A stretch of 64,000 bases of DNA from Candidatus Thorarchaeota archaeon. GTDB lineage: Archaea; Asgardarchaeota; Thorarchaeia; Thorarchaeales; Thorarchaeaceae. Below the pieces are notes generated by a model. That model was not told the origin of the DNA and ran no database searches. It was given only the letters and a program-made list of their open reading frames with translations. The translations under genes and the position numbers were made by a program. The stretch covers positions 10,288-74,287 of the forward strand of contig JAEOUN010000001.1 of the NCBI GenBank assembly GCA_016839245.1, read 5' to 3'. This document shows, one piece after another, positions 18,061 to 26,790 of the stretch. The first letter of the stretch is position 1, and the number at the start of each line of letters is the position of its first letter.

Positions 18061-18702
18061 TTGTCGGACAAAAATGGCACTGGTTTTGAGCCGGTCGATT
18101 TGGAAGATTCTGAAGACGATTTCATAGAGGAAATTGAACTAGAAGAAGAGCCTGCAACTACGGTCTTCGAAAATGGGAAAGGGTATGTGATTAGCGATGA
18201 TGCTGATAGGATTTCGCAACAGGGCTTCTATGGTACTCGTCTTAAAGATGGCAGATTGGAACTGGAACCCGTAGAACTTCTTCATCTTATCGAAAGAAAA
18301 CGAGTTGTTGTGACATCAAAATCAGGAGAATCAGTGACTGCAAAGGATATTGTGAATCAACTTCAAGATTTGAATCCAAGACTTTGGGTGAACTACTTGG
18401 TTTTCAGAGACCTGAGAAGTCGTGGGTATGCCGTCCGACAAGGATTCGGGGATGTGATTGGATTCCGCGTATATGCACGTGGGGAACGCCCCGGAGCTGC
18501 CAGTGCCAACCAGTTGATATATGTTCTAAAAGAAGATGAAGCAATATCCCTTACCGATTTGGACTTGATTACTGAAACAGCCTTGGCGTCAAGAAAGAAA
18601 TTGGTTTTTGCCCTTGTCGACCAGAATGGCGAGGTCAATTACTACAAGGTATCACAAGCTACATTGCCCAAGATTGGAGTTGAAACAAATGCGGAAAAAT
18701 GA
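18061..18702 (+). CDS. endA: tRNA-splicing endonuclease subunit lacking the catalytic histidine
   Basis: EndA family protein (213 aa) starting at TTG behind AGGAGA. Residues 1-32 form an acidic extension absent from most homologs. The N-terminal domain is followed by the nuclease domain with WVNYLVFRDLRSRGY, FRVYARG (Tyr138 of the catalytic triad) and SRKKLVFALVD (the catalytic Lys, 179 or 180). In the motif usually written KPGxxHS the sequence is RPGAASA, so the triad histidine position is Ser148. A subunit without this His would be expected to act as a structural or half-active partner, as in alpha2beta2 enzymes. It overlaps the following ATPase gene by 14 bp. Confidence 0.88.
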   Translation: MSDKNGTGFEPVDLEDSEDDFIEEIELEEEPATTVFENGKGYVISDDADRISQQGFYGTRLKDGRLELEPVELLHLIERKRVVVTSKSGESVTAKDIVNQLQDLNPRLWVNYLVFRDLRSRGYAVRQGFGDVIGFRVYARGERPGAASANQLIYVLKEDEAISLTDLDLITETALASRKKLVFALVDQNGEVNYYKVSQATLPKIGVETNAEK

Positions 18703-19966
18703 TGATGGAATATATGAGGGGTACAGCGAGTATATTTCCAAACTAGAGGCCTTCTTCGACGAACATACGATGAGTGTTCATCTGATTGAGAAAAATCCAC
18801 CAAGGGCAAAGAGAGGACAACCTGGCAACTGGGAACTTGTTGATTTATCAGATAGAATTCTCACCTATGAGGAACTTAATGCAATTGCTGAAGCAATTCT
18901 TGAAACGGCACGATATGACTCAGAGTCTTTCATTGAGATTGAGGAGGATGGCGCTTCTGTGGTTCAGCTTCGGAACCTAAGAATTGCAATTGCAATGCGC
19001 CCCTTTGCGGACAAGATGGAGATTTCAGCTATTCGGCCAATTGTCAAGCTAAATCTTGAGGACTACGGGCTTGGCGAGAAACTGATGAATAGACTTGAGA
19101 GTAGAGCAGAAGGAATACTAATCTCAGGTTCGCCTGGCTCTGGTAAGAGTACCTTTGCTGCTGCGCTTGCCGAGTTTTATAGTAGGAAAGGCAATGTAGT
19201 GAAGACCTTGGAACAGCCTCGTGACCTTCAAGTCGAGGAAAGTATTGTGCAGTATGCACCTCTTGATAATAGTATGGAAAAAGCTGCGGATGTTTTACTT
19301 CTTGTTCGTCCGGACTATGTTGTTTATGATGAGCTGAGAAAAAATGCAGACTTCCAAGCCTATTCAGACCTTAGATCAGCAGGGGTAGGCATGGTAGGAG
19401 TCGTACATGCGGGCTCAGCAATTGATGCGCTTCAAAGACTCATCCTTGGAGGACGAGTTGAGCTTGGGCAAATTCCTAGCACTGTTGACACAGTGGTTCA
19501 TATTGAAGATGGAAGAGTGGCAAAGGTTTCTTCACTCTCACTAAAGGTGAGACTGCCAACAGGTTTTGGTGGTACGCAGCGAGACTTGGCACGACCAGTA
19601 GTGGAAGTAAGAGATTTTGAGAGAGGTGCATTGGAGTTCGAGATGTTCTCATTTGGCGGCGAAAAAGTTGTAGTTCCGGTCCGGGGAACTGGTGCCGTTT
19701 CATTCAGAAGAGAACAAGAAAGACGTGGTAAACCTGGGGAATCAGTTCCAGTGTCGGTCAGTTACAGTAAGAAGAAAGTCACACTATATGCAGGTCGGAA
19801 GTATGCAAAGCAACGAGTAGAAATATTTGCAGATGATATGTATCTTCTCACTACTGTGATTGGCCGAAACGGAGAGAGTTCTATTCGGATAAAGACACGT
19901 CAAGGAAGCTCTCTTGTAGATGCTCTCGAAGAAGGTGCAAGGATTACTGCAAAGATTGCAGAATGA
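18689..19966 (+). CDS. PINA-like ATPase with C-terminal KH domain, lacking the PIN domain
   Basis: A P-loop ATPase of the archaeal PINA family (Holliday-junction-associated helicase in Sulfolobus; T2SS/T4P-type ATPase fold). ATG 18689 lies inside the end of endA behind GGAG; the product is 425 aa. It begins with the linker MSVHLIEKNPPRAKRGQPG, then Walker A GSPGSGKST near residue 147, Walker B PDYVVYDE, and the VVHAGSAIDALQR segment. It ends with the basic KH-type domain (VTLYAGRKYAKQRVEIF). Family members usually have an N-terminal PIN nuclease domain of about 130 residues, and no room for it exists here: the preceding sequence is endA. Confidence 0.85.
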   Translation: MRKNDDGIYEGYSEYISKLEAFFDEHTMSVHLIEKNPPRAKRGQPGNWELVDLSDRILTYEELNAIAEAILETARYDSESFIEIEEDGASVVQLRNLRIAIAMRPFADKMEISAIRPIVKLNLEDYGLGEKLMNRLESRAEGILISGSPGSGKSTFAAALAEFYSRKGNVVKTLEQPRDLQVEESIVQYAPLDNSMEKAADVLLLVRPDYVVYDELRKNADFQAYSDLRSAGVGMVGVVHAGSAIDALQRLILGGRVELGQIPSTVDTVVHIEDGRVAKVSSLSLKVRLPTGFGGTQRDLARPVVEVRDFERGALEFEMFSFGGEKVVVPVRGTGAVSFRREQERRGKPGESVPVSVSYSKKKVTLYAGRKYAKQRVEIFADDMYLLTTVIGRNGESSIRIKTRQGSSLVDALEEGARITAKIAE

Positions 19967-20007
19967 CAAAAGCTTTAACAACAAAATAATAGCTTGGTTA
20001 ATTTCAA

Positions 20008-20085
20008 GGGCCCGTGGCCTAGCCTGGATAGGGCACTAGCCTCCTAAGTTAGTAATCCCCGGTTCGAATCCGGGCGGGCCCGCCA
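20008..20085 (+). tRNA. tRNA-Arg (anticodon CCT)
   Basis: Acceptor GGGCCCG pairs with CGGGCCC, then G73 and encoded CCA. The anticodon stem CTAGC/GTTAG encloses CTCCTAA, giving CCT. The T arm is CCCGG TTCGAAT CCGGG. No intron is present. An AT-rich box AAAGCTTTAA at 19973-19982 is at the right distance for its promoter. Confidence 0.96.
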
Positions 20086-20109
20086 CTCTCCTTCTGTGGG
20101 GAATCAAGT

Positions 20110-21234
20110 ATGAGTCCAGAATATCCTTCAGCTGACCGGTTTATGAAAGGACTAGACCTTAGCCATGTTTTCTACGAGGAAGCTGTTAAACCGCTCCTAG
20201 AGTCAGAGTTTCCGAATCTTGTATACTCAGCAGGTCATTTGGGTTCTGGGTCGGATGTACTAGGTTTTGACACAGAGCAGTCTATGGATCACGATTGGGG
20301 ACCAAAGGTATTGATTTTTCTTGGGGAGAAGAACTATGATAAATACCACGAATCTCTAGACAGTTTTCTCGGTCACAACTTACCCACTGAGATTCGTGGT
20401 TTCCCGATAAACTTTGGCTACCATGATGATGGTACTATTGTTATGCAGCTCTCTGATGATAGACCGCTCAATCATAGAGCCGAGATAGTTACAATCAGGG
20501 ATTTCTTTGAGAGATATCTTACTGTAAATCCACTTGAGAAGATGAATCCAATAGATTGGGTTGTGCTTCCTGAACAACGATTACAAAGCATTGTAAGTGG
20601 CCGAATTTTCCATGATGGACTCGAAAAATTGCAATCTATTCTTGGGAAACTGTCATACTATCCTAATGACGTGTGGCTGTATCTCTTGTCAACTCAATGG
20701 CGGCTGATTGCTCAAGAAGAAGCCTTCATGGGACGGTGCGGGCAGGTAGGAGATGAGTTAGGCTCTCGTGTTGTTGGTTCTAGACTGGTATACGACATCA
20801 TGAAGCTTTGTTTCTTGATGGAGAAGCAGTATGCACCATATATCAAATGGTTTGGAACAGCTTTTTCGCAGCTTAGGATTGCAGGTGTTTTGACACCAAT
20901 CCTTGAACGTGTGTTTGAAGCAACTTCATGGAGAGAACGAGAGAAACGACTGACAGAAGCATACGAAGTGGTTGTTGGGATGCACAATGACCTTGGTATC
21001 ACAAAGCCTATGGAAACCAAGGTGTCCAATTTTCACAATCGACCCTTCTTAATTATTCAAGCAGACAAGTTTGCGGATGCAATCTATGAAACAATTCAAG
21101 ATGAAAAAGTCCTGTCACTTCCAAAGTTTCTCGGGGGGGTGGATCAATTTGTCAACTCTACTGATGTACTATCAAAACCGAAACGATATCCGAAACTCCG
21201 GAATATGTTCGAGAACGACAAAGTTACTTCTTGA
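20110..21234 (+). CDS. DUF4037 domain protein, nucleotidyltransferase-like
   Basis: A 374-aa cytoplasmic protein. The N-terminal region has HLGSGSDVLGFDTEQSMDHDW, a form of the nucleotidyltransferase GS...DxD motif: GSGSD followed by DHDWGPK. The C-terminal half is helical (DUF4037). Homologs are annotated only as predicted nucleotidyltransferases, with no substrate known. The gene begins 24 bp after tRNA-Arg(CCT) and ends 11 bp inside the convergent rpiA gene. Confidence 0.8.
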   Translation: MSPEYPSADRFMKGLDLSHVFYEEAVKPLLESEFPNLVYSAGHLGSGSDVLGFDTEQSMDHDWGPKVLIFLGEKNYDKYHESLDSFLGHNLPTEIRGFPINFGYHDDGTIVMQLSDDRPLNHRAEIVTIRDFFERYLTVNPLEKMNPIDWVVLPEQRLQSIVSGRIFHDGLEKLQSILGKLSYYPNDVWLYLLSTQWRLIAQEEAFMGRCGQVGDELGSRVVGSRLVYDIMKLCFLMEKQYAPYIKWFGTAFSQLRIAGVLTPILERVFEATSWREREKRLTEAYEVVVGMHNDLGITKPMETKVSNFHNRPFLIIQADKFADAIYETIQDEKVLSLPKFLGGVDQFVNSTDVLSKPKRYPKLRNMFENDKVTS

Positions 21235-21907
21235 GTATGTAAGAACCTTTCTCAGTTCCTACGTGTACCTCATCGGTCATTCCTATGAATAGACCGGTTT
21301 CAACAACGCCTGGTATCATCTTTAAGTCAATAGCAACCTTTGCAGGATTAGTGATAGGTTCTGGAAACTTAAGGTCTAGGATGAAGTTTCCATTATCTGT
21401 GACAACGGGGCCCATCTTCTTTTGAGCCTCTCGTATTTTGGGCAATATCCCCATTTCAGCTATTTTTCGTTTTACTACTCCGAGAGAGAAAGGAAGTACC
21501 TCTACTGGTATTTCAAAACGAGTCGCAAGCCTATCAACCAGCTTTGACTCATCCACAATGATTACTACCTTTTTCGAAGCAGATGCGACAACCTTCTCTT
21601 GAAGTAGTGCTCCACCGCCACCCTTTGTAAGGTTCAGGTCCTTGTCCACTTCGTCGGCGCCATCTACTGTCAGCTCAAGAATTGGATCTATGTCAAGATT
21701 AGTCAGCGGTATCCTATGTTCGATAGCAAGCTGGTATGCTTGATAGGAGCTGGGTACGACTCGAATGTCCGCGTTTCTTGTTGAAACTATTTTTCCTAGC
21801 TCTTTAGCAAAGAATGTGACAGTGGATCCGCTCCCCAGACCAAGAGCACCTGTTGTGGGGACCAATTTTGCAGCGCTTTTTGCGGCGTTTAGCTTGACTG
21901 TTGACAT
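21224..21907 (-). CDS. rpiA: Ribose-5-phosphate isomerase A
   Basis: Interconverts ribose-5-phosphate and ribulose-5-phosphate for nucleotide synthesis. The 227-aa length is standard. Motifs in order are GLGSGSTVTFFAKELG near residue 22, the substrate loop DGADEVDKDLNLTKGGGGA with the catalytic Glu shortly after (LLQEKVV), and the C-terminal GVVETGLFIGMTDEVHVG. The stop overlaps the end of the convergent DUF4037 gene. Confidence 0.96.
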   Translation of the reverse strand: MSTVKLNAAKSAAKLVPTTGALGLGSGSTVTFFAKELGKIVSTRNADIRVVPSSYQAYQLAIEHRIPLTNLDIDPILELTVDGADEVDKDLNLTKGGGGALLQEKVVASASKKVVIIVDESKLVDRLATRFEIPVEVLPFSLGVVKRKIAEMGILPKIREAQKKMGPVVTDNGNFILDLKFPEPITNPAKVAIDLKMIPGVVETGLFIGMTDEVHVGTEKGSYILKK

Positions 21908-21990
21908 CAGGAAACCCCATATGATGTGGTATGGTCATTATGCCTCCAAAAAAAGGCTTCCAAGTTGTCTAGATGCATCTGAGGTACTAC

Positions 21991-22971
21991 CTATCCACCC
22001 ATGAGCTCTTTGAGCCGTTCCATCTCTCTGAGCATCTCTGATTGCAGTGTGCTCTTTCCGCCTACTGCTGTTGGAACCCCCTCAAGAACACCACCTGTAG
22101 GCGCTTCGCCGCCCGGAGGACCACCTATTGGAGCGCCGCCACCTGGGGGACCACCTGTAGGCGCTTCGCCGCCCGGAGGACCACCTATTGGAGCACCGCC
22201 GCTTGGAGGACCACCCGCTGGAGGACCACCTATTGGAGCGCCGCCACCTGGGGGACCACCTGTAGGCGCTTCGCCGCCCGGAGGACCGGCTGAAGGAATA
22301 GCCCCACCCGGAGGACCACCCGCTGGGGCATCTTCAACTGCAGGACGTGTCGCCGGGATAGTTTCTGTTACGCTAGGTGGCCCTACGCTAGGAGGACCAA
22401 CTTCACTTTCGTCCTCAACTGTAGTTCCTGTCATTGCTGCAAGCTTTCGGAGGTATGCTTCTCGAGCGCTATCAGCTGCAGTAGAAGTTTCAAAGGCTTC
22501 CTTTAACTGCTCATCTGCAGCTATTGATCGGCGTACAGATTCAAGTCTCTGTTGATAGAGAGTTTCGAGTTTGAGTTTGACACTCTCATTTATCTCGCCT
22601 TGGTCTGCGTAGTAATTTATTGCAGAAAGAGCCTGTTGAATGGCGTTCTCCTCTATTTTTAGGAAAACCATTGCATCGCCCGGTGTCTGAAGGAACTTGA
22701 CTTTCTTCACACCAGACATACCCGTTGAAACATCACCAGTAGATGCGATTATCCTCCTGACGCCCGCACTCATGGAACCAGTTCCACCCATTCGAACCTT
22801 GCGAACTAGGAATAGAATAACTACGACAAAGAATATTGTCGAAATTGTAAAGTACCAGTCTCCAGGCCCCCAAGGTATCCAGGGCTGTAGAGGAGTTGAG
22901 AATAAACGGTCGAAGAAACCGAATATGTATTGGAAGAATGTATCCATATATTCAGGTTGGGCGAATTGCAA
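21991..22971 (-). CDS. Membrane-anchored protein with coiled helix and Pro/Gly-rich repeat tail
   Basis: A single membrane helix at about residues 42-60 (WYFTISTIFFVVVILFLV) follows a short N-terminal segment, and a basic stretch follows it. Residues 100-190 are helical and charged and could form a coiled coil. Residues 195-300 are low-complexity repeats of GGPPGGEAPT and GGPPGGGAPI decapeptides. The last 25 residues are charged and helical (LQSEMLREMERLKELMGG). The tail is probably cytoplasmic. Proline-rich tails bind SH3/WW/profilin-type proteins in eukaryotes, but such a role here is only a guess. An alternative start is ATG at 22947. Confidence 0.75.
   Translation of the reverse strand: MQFAQPEYMDTFFQYIFGFFDRLFSTPLQPWIPWGPGDWYFTISTIFFVVVILFLVRKVRMGGTGSMSAGVRRIIASTGDVSTGMSGVKKVKFLQTPGDAMVFLKIEENAIQQALSAINYYADQGEINESVKLKLETLYQQRLESVRRSIAADEQLKEAFETSTAADSAREAYLRKLAAMTGTTVEDESEVGPPSVGPPSVTETIPATRPAVEDAPAGGPPGGAIPSAGPPGGEAPTGGPPGGGAPIGGPPAGGPPSGGAPIGGPPGGEAPTGGPPGGGAPIGGPPGGEAPTGGVLEGVPTAVGGKSTLQSEMLREMERLKELMGG
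22085..22310. repeat. In-frame minisatellite, 60-bp unit (20 codons)
   Basis: A 60-bp unit made of two related 30-bp halves is repeated with few changes, for example from 22100 and again from 22160, with a shortened copy around 22205-22240. It encodes the alternating decapeptides GGPPGGGAPI and GGPPGGEAPT on the minus strand. All length changes keep multiples of 30 bp, so the reading frame is kept. Copy number could vary between strains. Confidence 0.9.
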
Positions 22972-23247
22972 CTGGTATCACCTTATAGCATGTCGGCTAA
23001 TGTTCGCATCACGTGTGCTGTATTTTAGCTTTCTTGTGAGGCTTTTTTGGTTTGTATCACGTACGTGTCACTAGGCTTCACAAGATGTGGCTCTACTGGC
23101 CAAGAATTGTTGTGGAATCTGACCTGATAAACATGTTCGTGATAGATAAGAAACAGTGTTCATTAAAGTGACAAGTTTCCTATTTTTGGCTATATTTTAC
23201 ATTCCTAAACAGTTGTCAGTCTAACTGACATTAGCTTAAATGACAGC

Positions 23248-23820
23248 ATGAATAATGGACAACAGAAAATGAATTCAATGAGTCTGCTCGATCCGACAAT
23301 TAGTTTTTATGTGTTGCACGAAAAAACTTGGAAGTTTGGTGGTGGAGAAATCTACGACCAACACTGTAACAAAGTTGGCTCCATGAAAAGAAGACTCCTT
23401 TCAATGCGAGCTGAGATTCAGTTGTATGACCCAGATGAAACTCTCCTCTGTACAATCAATAAGAAATTGATTAGCGCCCGTCCAATTTATGACGTCAAGA
23501 ATCCAAATGATGAGCTGATTGGTAGAGCTAAGAGACCGCTAGTCGCCCTCAGAGACTCTGTTGACTTCTATGATCATAATGATGTTCATGTATACAAGGC
23601 ACAAGGTGGAGTGACAAAATGGAACTTCGAGATAATTGATGCTGTTGATAGGAAAAAGAAGTATGCTGTGATAAAAAAGGCAGATAGGTGGCGTGACGTG
23701 TTTGCGCTTAGTTTTAATTTCAAGGACCGTTATGCCATACATATAGAAGACACGGACGTTGACAGACTGATGCTTTTGGCCTATGCAATTATTATTGATA
23801 ATATCTACCACGACAAATGA
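23248..23820 (+). CDS. LURP-one-related / scramblase-like (tubby C-terminal fold) protein
   Basis: A 190-aa protein without membrane segment or signal. The pattern of beta strands WKFGGGEIYDQHCNKVGSMK, MRAEIQLYDPDE, CTINKKLIS, NPNDELIGRAK and the final hydrophobic helix LMLLAYAIIIDNIYHD match the LURP-one-related (LOR) family, which shares the tubby/phospholipid-scramblase fold. The family's role in archaea is unknown. The final helix corresponds to the buried core helix of the fold. The gene stands alone. Confidence 0.75.
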   Translation: MNNGQQKMNSMSLLDPTISFYVLHEKTWKFGGGEIYDQHCNKVGSMKRRLLSMRAEIQLYDPDETLLCTINKKLISARPIYDVKNPNDELIGRAKRPLVALRDSVDFYDHNDVHVYKAQGGVTKWNFEIIDAVDRKKKYAVIKKADRWRDVFALSFNFKDRYAIHIEDTDVDRLMLLAYAIIIDNIYHDK

Positions 23821-23951
23821 TGCTCCAAGATGTTACACATCAGTTTTCTTGAAGCGATATTACAAGCGAATTCCCAAAGGTGGGTCAATGGGAAGTTAGA
23901 GATAATCGACTGTACTAAGGTTAGATAGGTAGAAATGACATTTATGTATTA

Positions 23952-24680
23952 TTGGATAAAGTGATGAAACGTTCATCAGTGGTCAGAAGCATATTCGTCA
24001 TTGGGTTGCTACTCGTAGCTTCAGTAGATGTGTTCTTTTTTGTCCAGCCCAGACTGAATCAGAGATTTGACTTTCAATGGGCAGTATCTATCAACGACAA
24101 ATTTGCCTATTCGGTAATTATCCGTAGAGTTGATATCATCTATGAGTATGACTCCGTCAATGAAACACTGATTTACTACGAAAGTCCACTGTTAATTGCA
24201 GCCATAAACAACTCAGTAATTGTAGCTCGTATTCTCAATTTGCCAAGAGTTCCAGAGGAAATAAACAGGAGTTCCTTTGGAGAATTCGTTCGTACCGACA
24301 AGGTGGACTGTGGTTTTGTGATTGGTACCGAGATTTCAATAGAAAGTAAGAGATGATTGAATCTTCTCATTTCTACTGGGTTGCTGCCAATTGGTGGATG
24401 GTCATTCTTAGACGAGTTATATCAAGACCCTCTGATTGATGTTATCTGCTTAGGGAATGATCAATATGCAAAGCTATTTGATAGCCATTTTCAAATTGTA
24501 GATGTTTATGGAGGTGTGGAGATAGAATACTGGGTACAGGCGATTGTATCTCTTGAAAATGGATGTTTAATTGAGGGATACTTTACATATGGTAAGTATG
24601 GTTCACATTTCATTACAGACATCTATAGCTGGTATGATATTGAGATTGAACTAGCTCTCCTATCCCAAGTAGTTCGTTGA
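23952..24680 (+). pseudogene. Secreted or membrane-anchored protein gene interrupted by an in-frame TGA
   Basis: Two adjacent reading frames, 23952-24356 and 24357-24680, are in the same phase and are separated only by one TGA codon (24354-24356). The first begins with TTG, a basic MDKVMKRSSVVRS and a hydrophobic helix at about residues 13-31, so the product would be exported or anchored. The second half has no start signal of its own and continues the same beta-rich character up to residue 242. The simplest reading is a nonsense mutation in a surface protein gene. A sequencing error or stop-codon readthrough are alternatives. I do not recognise a family. Confidence 0.6.
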
Positions 24681-24758
24681 GTAAATAGAACTGGTTGTCA
24701 TGAGTTCTGTCATACTGCGAAAACTCTATAATGAGTTGAAGAATGGGCAGTGAATAAT

Positions 24759-24913
24759 GCCCCAGTAGCAAAGCGGCCTACTGTGATATTCTGCCCCTGT
24801 GTTTGGGATGACAAATATTGCAGGTCGACACTGCGCCTGACTTGTATGTCGTAAGTGCTTCTGCCGACTAAGAAATCAGGAGATCGCGAGTTCAAATCTC
24901 GCCTGGGGCTCCA
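24759..24913 (+). tRNA. tRNA-Thr (anticodon TGT) with two introns
   Basis: The acceptor GCCCCAG pairs with CTGGGGC, followed by T73 and encoded CCA at 24911-24913. The anticodon stem CCTGA/TCAGG is split by a 28-nt intron (24847-24874): CTTG pairs with TAAG between 3-nt bulges TAT and AAA, a canonical bulge-helix-bulge at 37/38. Removal gives the loop CTTGTAA, anticodon TGT. A second, 50-nt intron (about 24782-24831) lies in the D arm near position 22/23: GTGATATT pairs with AATATTGC and GCCT with AGGT. The mature tRNA is 77 nt. A TATA-like box (TATAAT) is at 24728-24733. Confidence 0.88.
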
Positions 24914-25193
24914 TTTCTCTATCATCCATTCGATGCCAAAGCACTAATCAGTTTGTATTGGGCTTTAGGTCCGCTTCTGGGTCTTGTGTCTGAACTTGTA
25001 CATTGCAAGAACAAGTCCAAGGTCTTCACCAACAAGAATGAAAAAGAGCTGAGTTGCCTCAGCAACACACCACTCATCTCTCTTTGCTCTTCTTTTGTCC
25101 TACCACATTGCCATGAGAGAAATTACATTCAGTATTAAATATAGGATAGAACAACAACTAGGACAGGTTCAATAGGCAATCGCATTCATTCGT

Positions 25194-26399
25194 TCACATC
25201 CGTCTTGCTGCTTCTTCAAGAGCAACGATAAGATCGAGCTTCTTGCCTGTGAGAAAGTTGATAGTTGCTCCGCCCCCGGTGCTGATGTGAGTGATTTTGT
25301 CTTCTATCTTCTTTGCTTTGGCCATGGCACCCATATGACCGCCACCAACAACAGTGATTCCTTGACACGCAGCAATTGCATCAAGAATTTCTGACGTTCC
25401 AATCGCGAAAGCTTCTTTTTCAAAGAAGCCCATCGGACCATTTGCAAACACAACAGCTGACTTGGTGATTGTGTCGGCAAAGCTCGCAACAGTCTTTGGG
25501 CCAATGTCAAAGAACGGAGCGTCATTCATTTTGTCGAAATCGCATTCAATTCTTTGACCCTTTTTTTCAACTGCAGCATCTATGGGAAGTTGAATAATAT
25601 CAGAATATGATCCTAAGATTTTCTTTGCCCTTGCCGCTATATCGTCAAAACCCTTTATGGAAGCAGAATAGCTCTCAGAAATCTTGCCTTTGGTTATGAG
25701 AAACAGCGTACCCACTAAGCCGCCTAGCAGGGCATTGTCTATTCGACCTACTGCAAGAAGTTTCTCCAGTGTTTTAATCTTGTCTTCTATCTTGCTGCCG
25801 CCAAGAACCAATGTCCAAGGATGCCGATCCGTGGCTGTAGCATCCGTGAGTGTGCGAATCTCCTTTTCGACAAGTCTGCCTGCTACCGAGGGGAGAACAG
25901 CTGTGAATCCAACCAAAGAAGGTTGAGACCGGTGTGCTGCTCCGAATGCATCATTAATGAATAGGTCGAATAATGGATAAAGCTCTTGTACAATGGATTC
26001 CTTAGCAACCTCTTTTGCAGGGCCTGTCTTGAGTTCTCCATCGAAACATCTTACGTTTTGAAGAACGAGTACCTCTCCGACTTGCACATTTCGAATCGCG
26101 TTCTTGGCCTTATCTCCGAAGATGTCATCAACAAAGGAGGCATTTATCCCATAGTTCTTCAAGATCTGTGTATGTTGCTGTAGGGAAATGAAGTCATCAC
26201 TCCCAGGGCGGCCTTGATGAGCCATCAACACGACTTTAGCGGATGATAGCTCTCTAAGGGTAGGTAGAAGAGCAACTATTCTTGAATCGTCAAGTATTAT
26301 CTTGGTTTCGGGGTCAACTGAGCAATTCATATCAACACGAAGCAGTATCCGTTTTCCAGCGATTTCTACATCATCGATAGTTTTGAATGGCAGAGACAA
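25194..26399 (-). CDS. pgk: Phosphoglycerate kinase
   Basis: Transfers phosphate between 1,3-bisphosphoglycerate and ADP in glycolysis/gluconeogenesis. At 401 aa it has the usual archaeal length. Motifs seen are LLRVDMNCSVD, the substrate-binding MAHQGRPG, NDAFGAAHRSQPS, VLGGSKIEDKI, and the nucleotide loop STGGGATINFL near the C terminus. It follows two small minus-strand genes with an 80-bp gap and may be cotranscribed with them. Confidence 0.97.
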   Translation of the reverse strand: MSLPFKTIDDVEIAGKRILLRVDMNCSVDPETKIILDDSRIVALLPTLRELSSAKVVLMAHQGRPGSDDFISLQQHTQILKNYGINASFVDDIFGDKAKNAIRNVQVGEVLVLQNVRCFDGELKTGPAKEVAKESIVQELYPLFDLFINDAFGAAHRSQPSLVGFTAVLPSVAGRLVEKEIRTLTDATATDRHPWTLVLGGSKIEDKIKTLEKLLAVGRIDNALLGGLVGTLFLITKGKISESYSASIKGFDDIAARAKKILGSYSDIIQLPIDAAVEKKGQRIECDFDKMNDAPFFDIGPKTVASFADTITKSAVVFANGPMGFFEKEAFAIGTSEILDAIAACQGITVVGGGHMGAMAKAKKIEDKITHISTGGGATINFLTGKKLDLIVALEEAARRM

Positions 26400-26478
26400 G
26401 CTATCTCACCTGTGCAGTGCAGGAGAATATCTTGGATAAAGAACTTGTTATCTTGCCATGTATCAGAGGATGCCTTTT

Positions 26479-26790
26479 TCAGTGATTTCCACCCATTATC
26501 ATTTCAACAAACTGATTGGAGATATTTCCTCTGGGATAATTTGCTGTTGCTATATATCGATCCTTGTATTTCAGGTGAATTGTTTGTTCCTTACCTCTGC
26601 ATACTAGAAGCAGGGTGCGGATTGCGGGAATTGTCCATTCTGTTATGTCAATAGTGCCAAACATACTATATTTTCTCAATAGACTCTCGAAGTGAGAAGT
26701 CAAACCCTCTGTGATCATTTTTCCAAATGACTCGATTGCAATTCGTCTTTCGTCAAGATTGAGTACTGTGAGATTCGAGTCTATTGTCAT
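26479..26790 (-). CDS. Hypothetical 103-aa protein
   Basis: A small soluble protein of mixed alpha/beta character with the ending GNISNQFVEMIMGGNH. It overlaps the upstream 87-aa gene by 4 bp (ATGA), which supports both as real, coupled genes. No motif or family is recognised. The pair precedes pgk on the same strand. Confidence 0.6.
   Translation of the reverse strand: MTIDSNLTVLNLDERRIAIESFGKMITEGLTSHFESLLRKYSMFGTIDITEWTIPAIRTLLLVCRGKEQTIHLKYKDRYIATANYPRGNISNQFVEMIMGGNH

Noticed and set aside
22001..22555. A 184-codon plus-strand frame rich in Pro, Gly and Ala
   Set aside because: It is the mirror of the Pro/Gly minisatellite on the minus strand; the repeat stays open on both strands. No SD, and the minus-strand product has sensible flanking domains.
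24354..24356. Selenocysteine codon
   Set aside because: No SECIS-like hairpin was noticed, and the protein is an unrecognised exported type; a nonsense mutation is simpler.
24710..24925. A 71-codon minus-strand frame
   Set aside because: It lies over the intron-containing tRNA-Thr gene.
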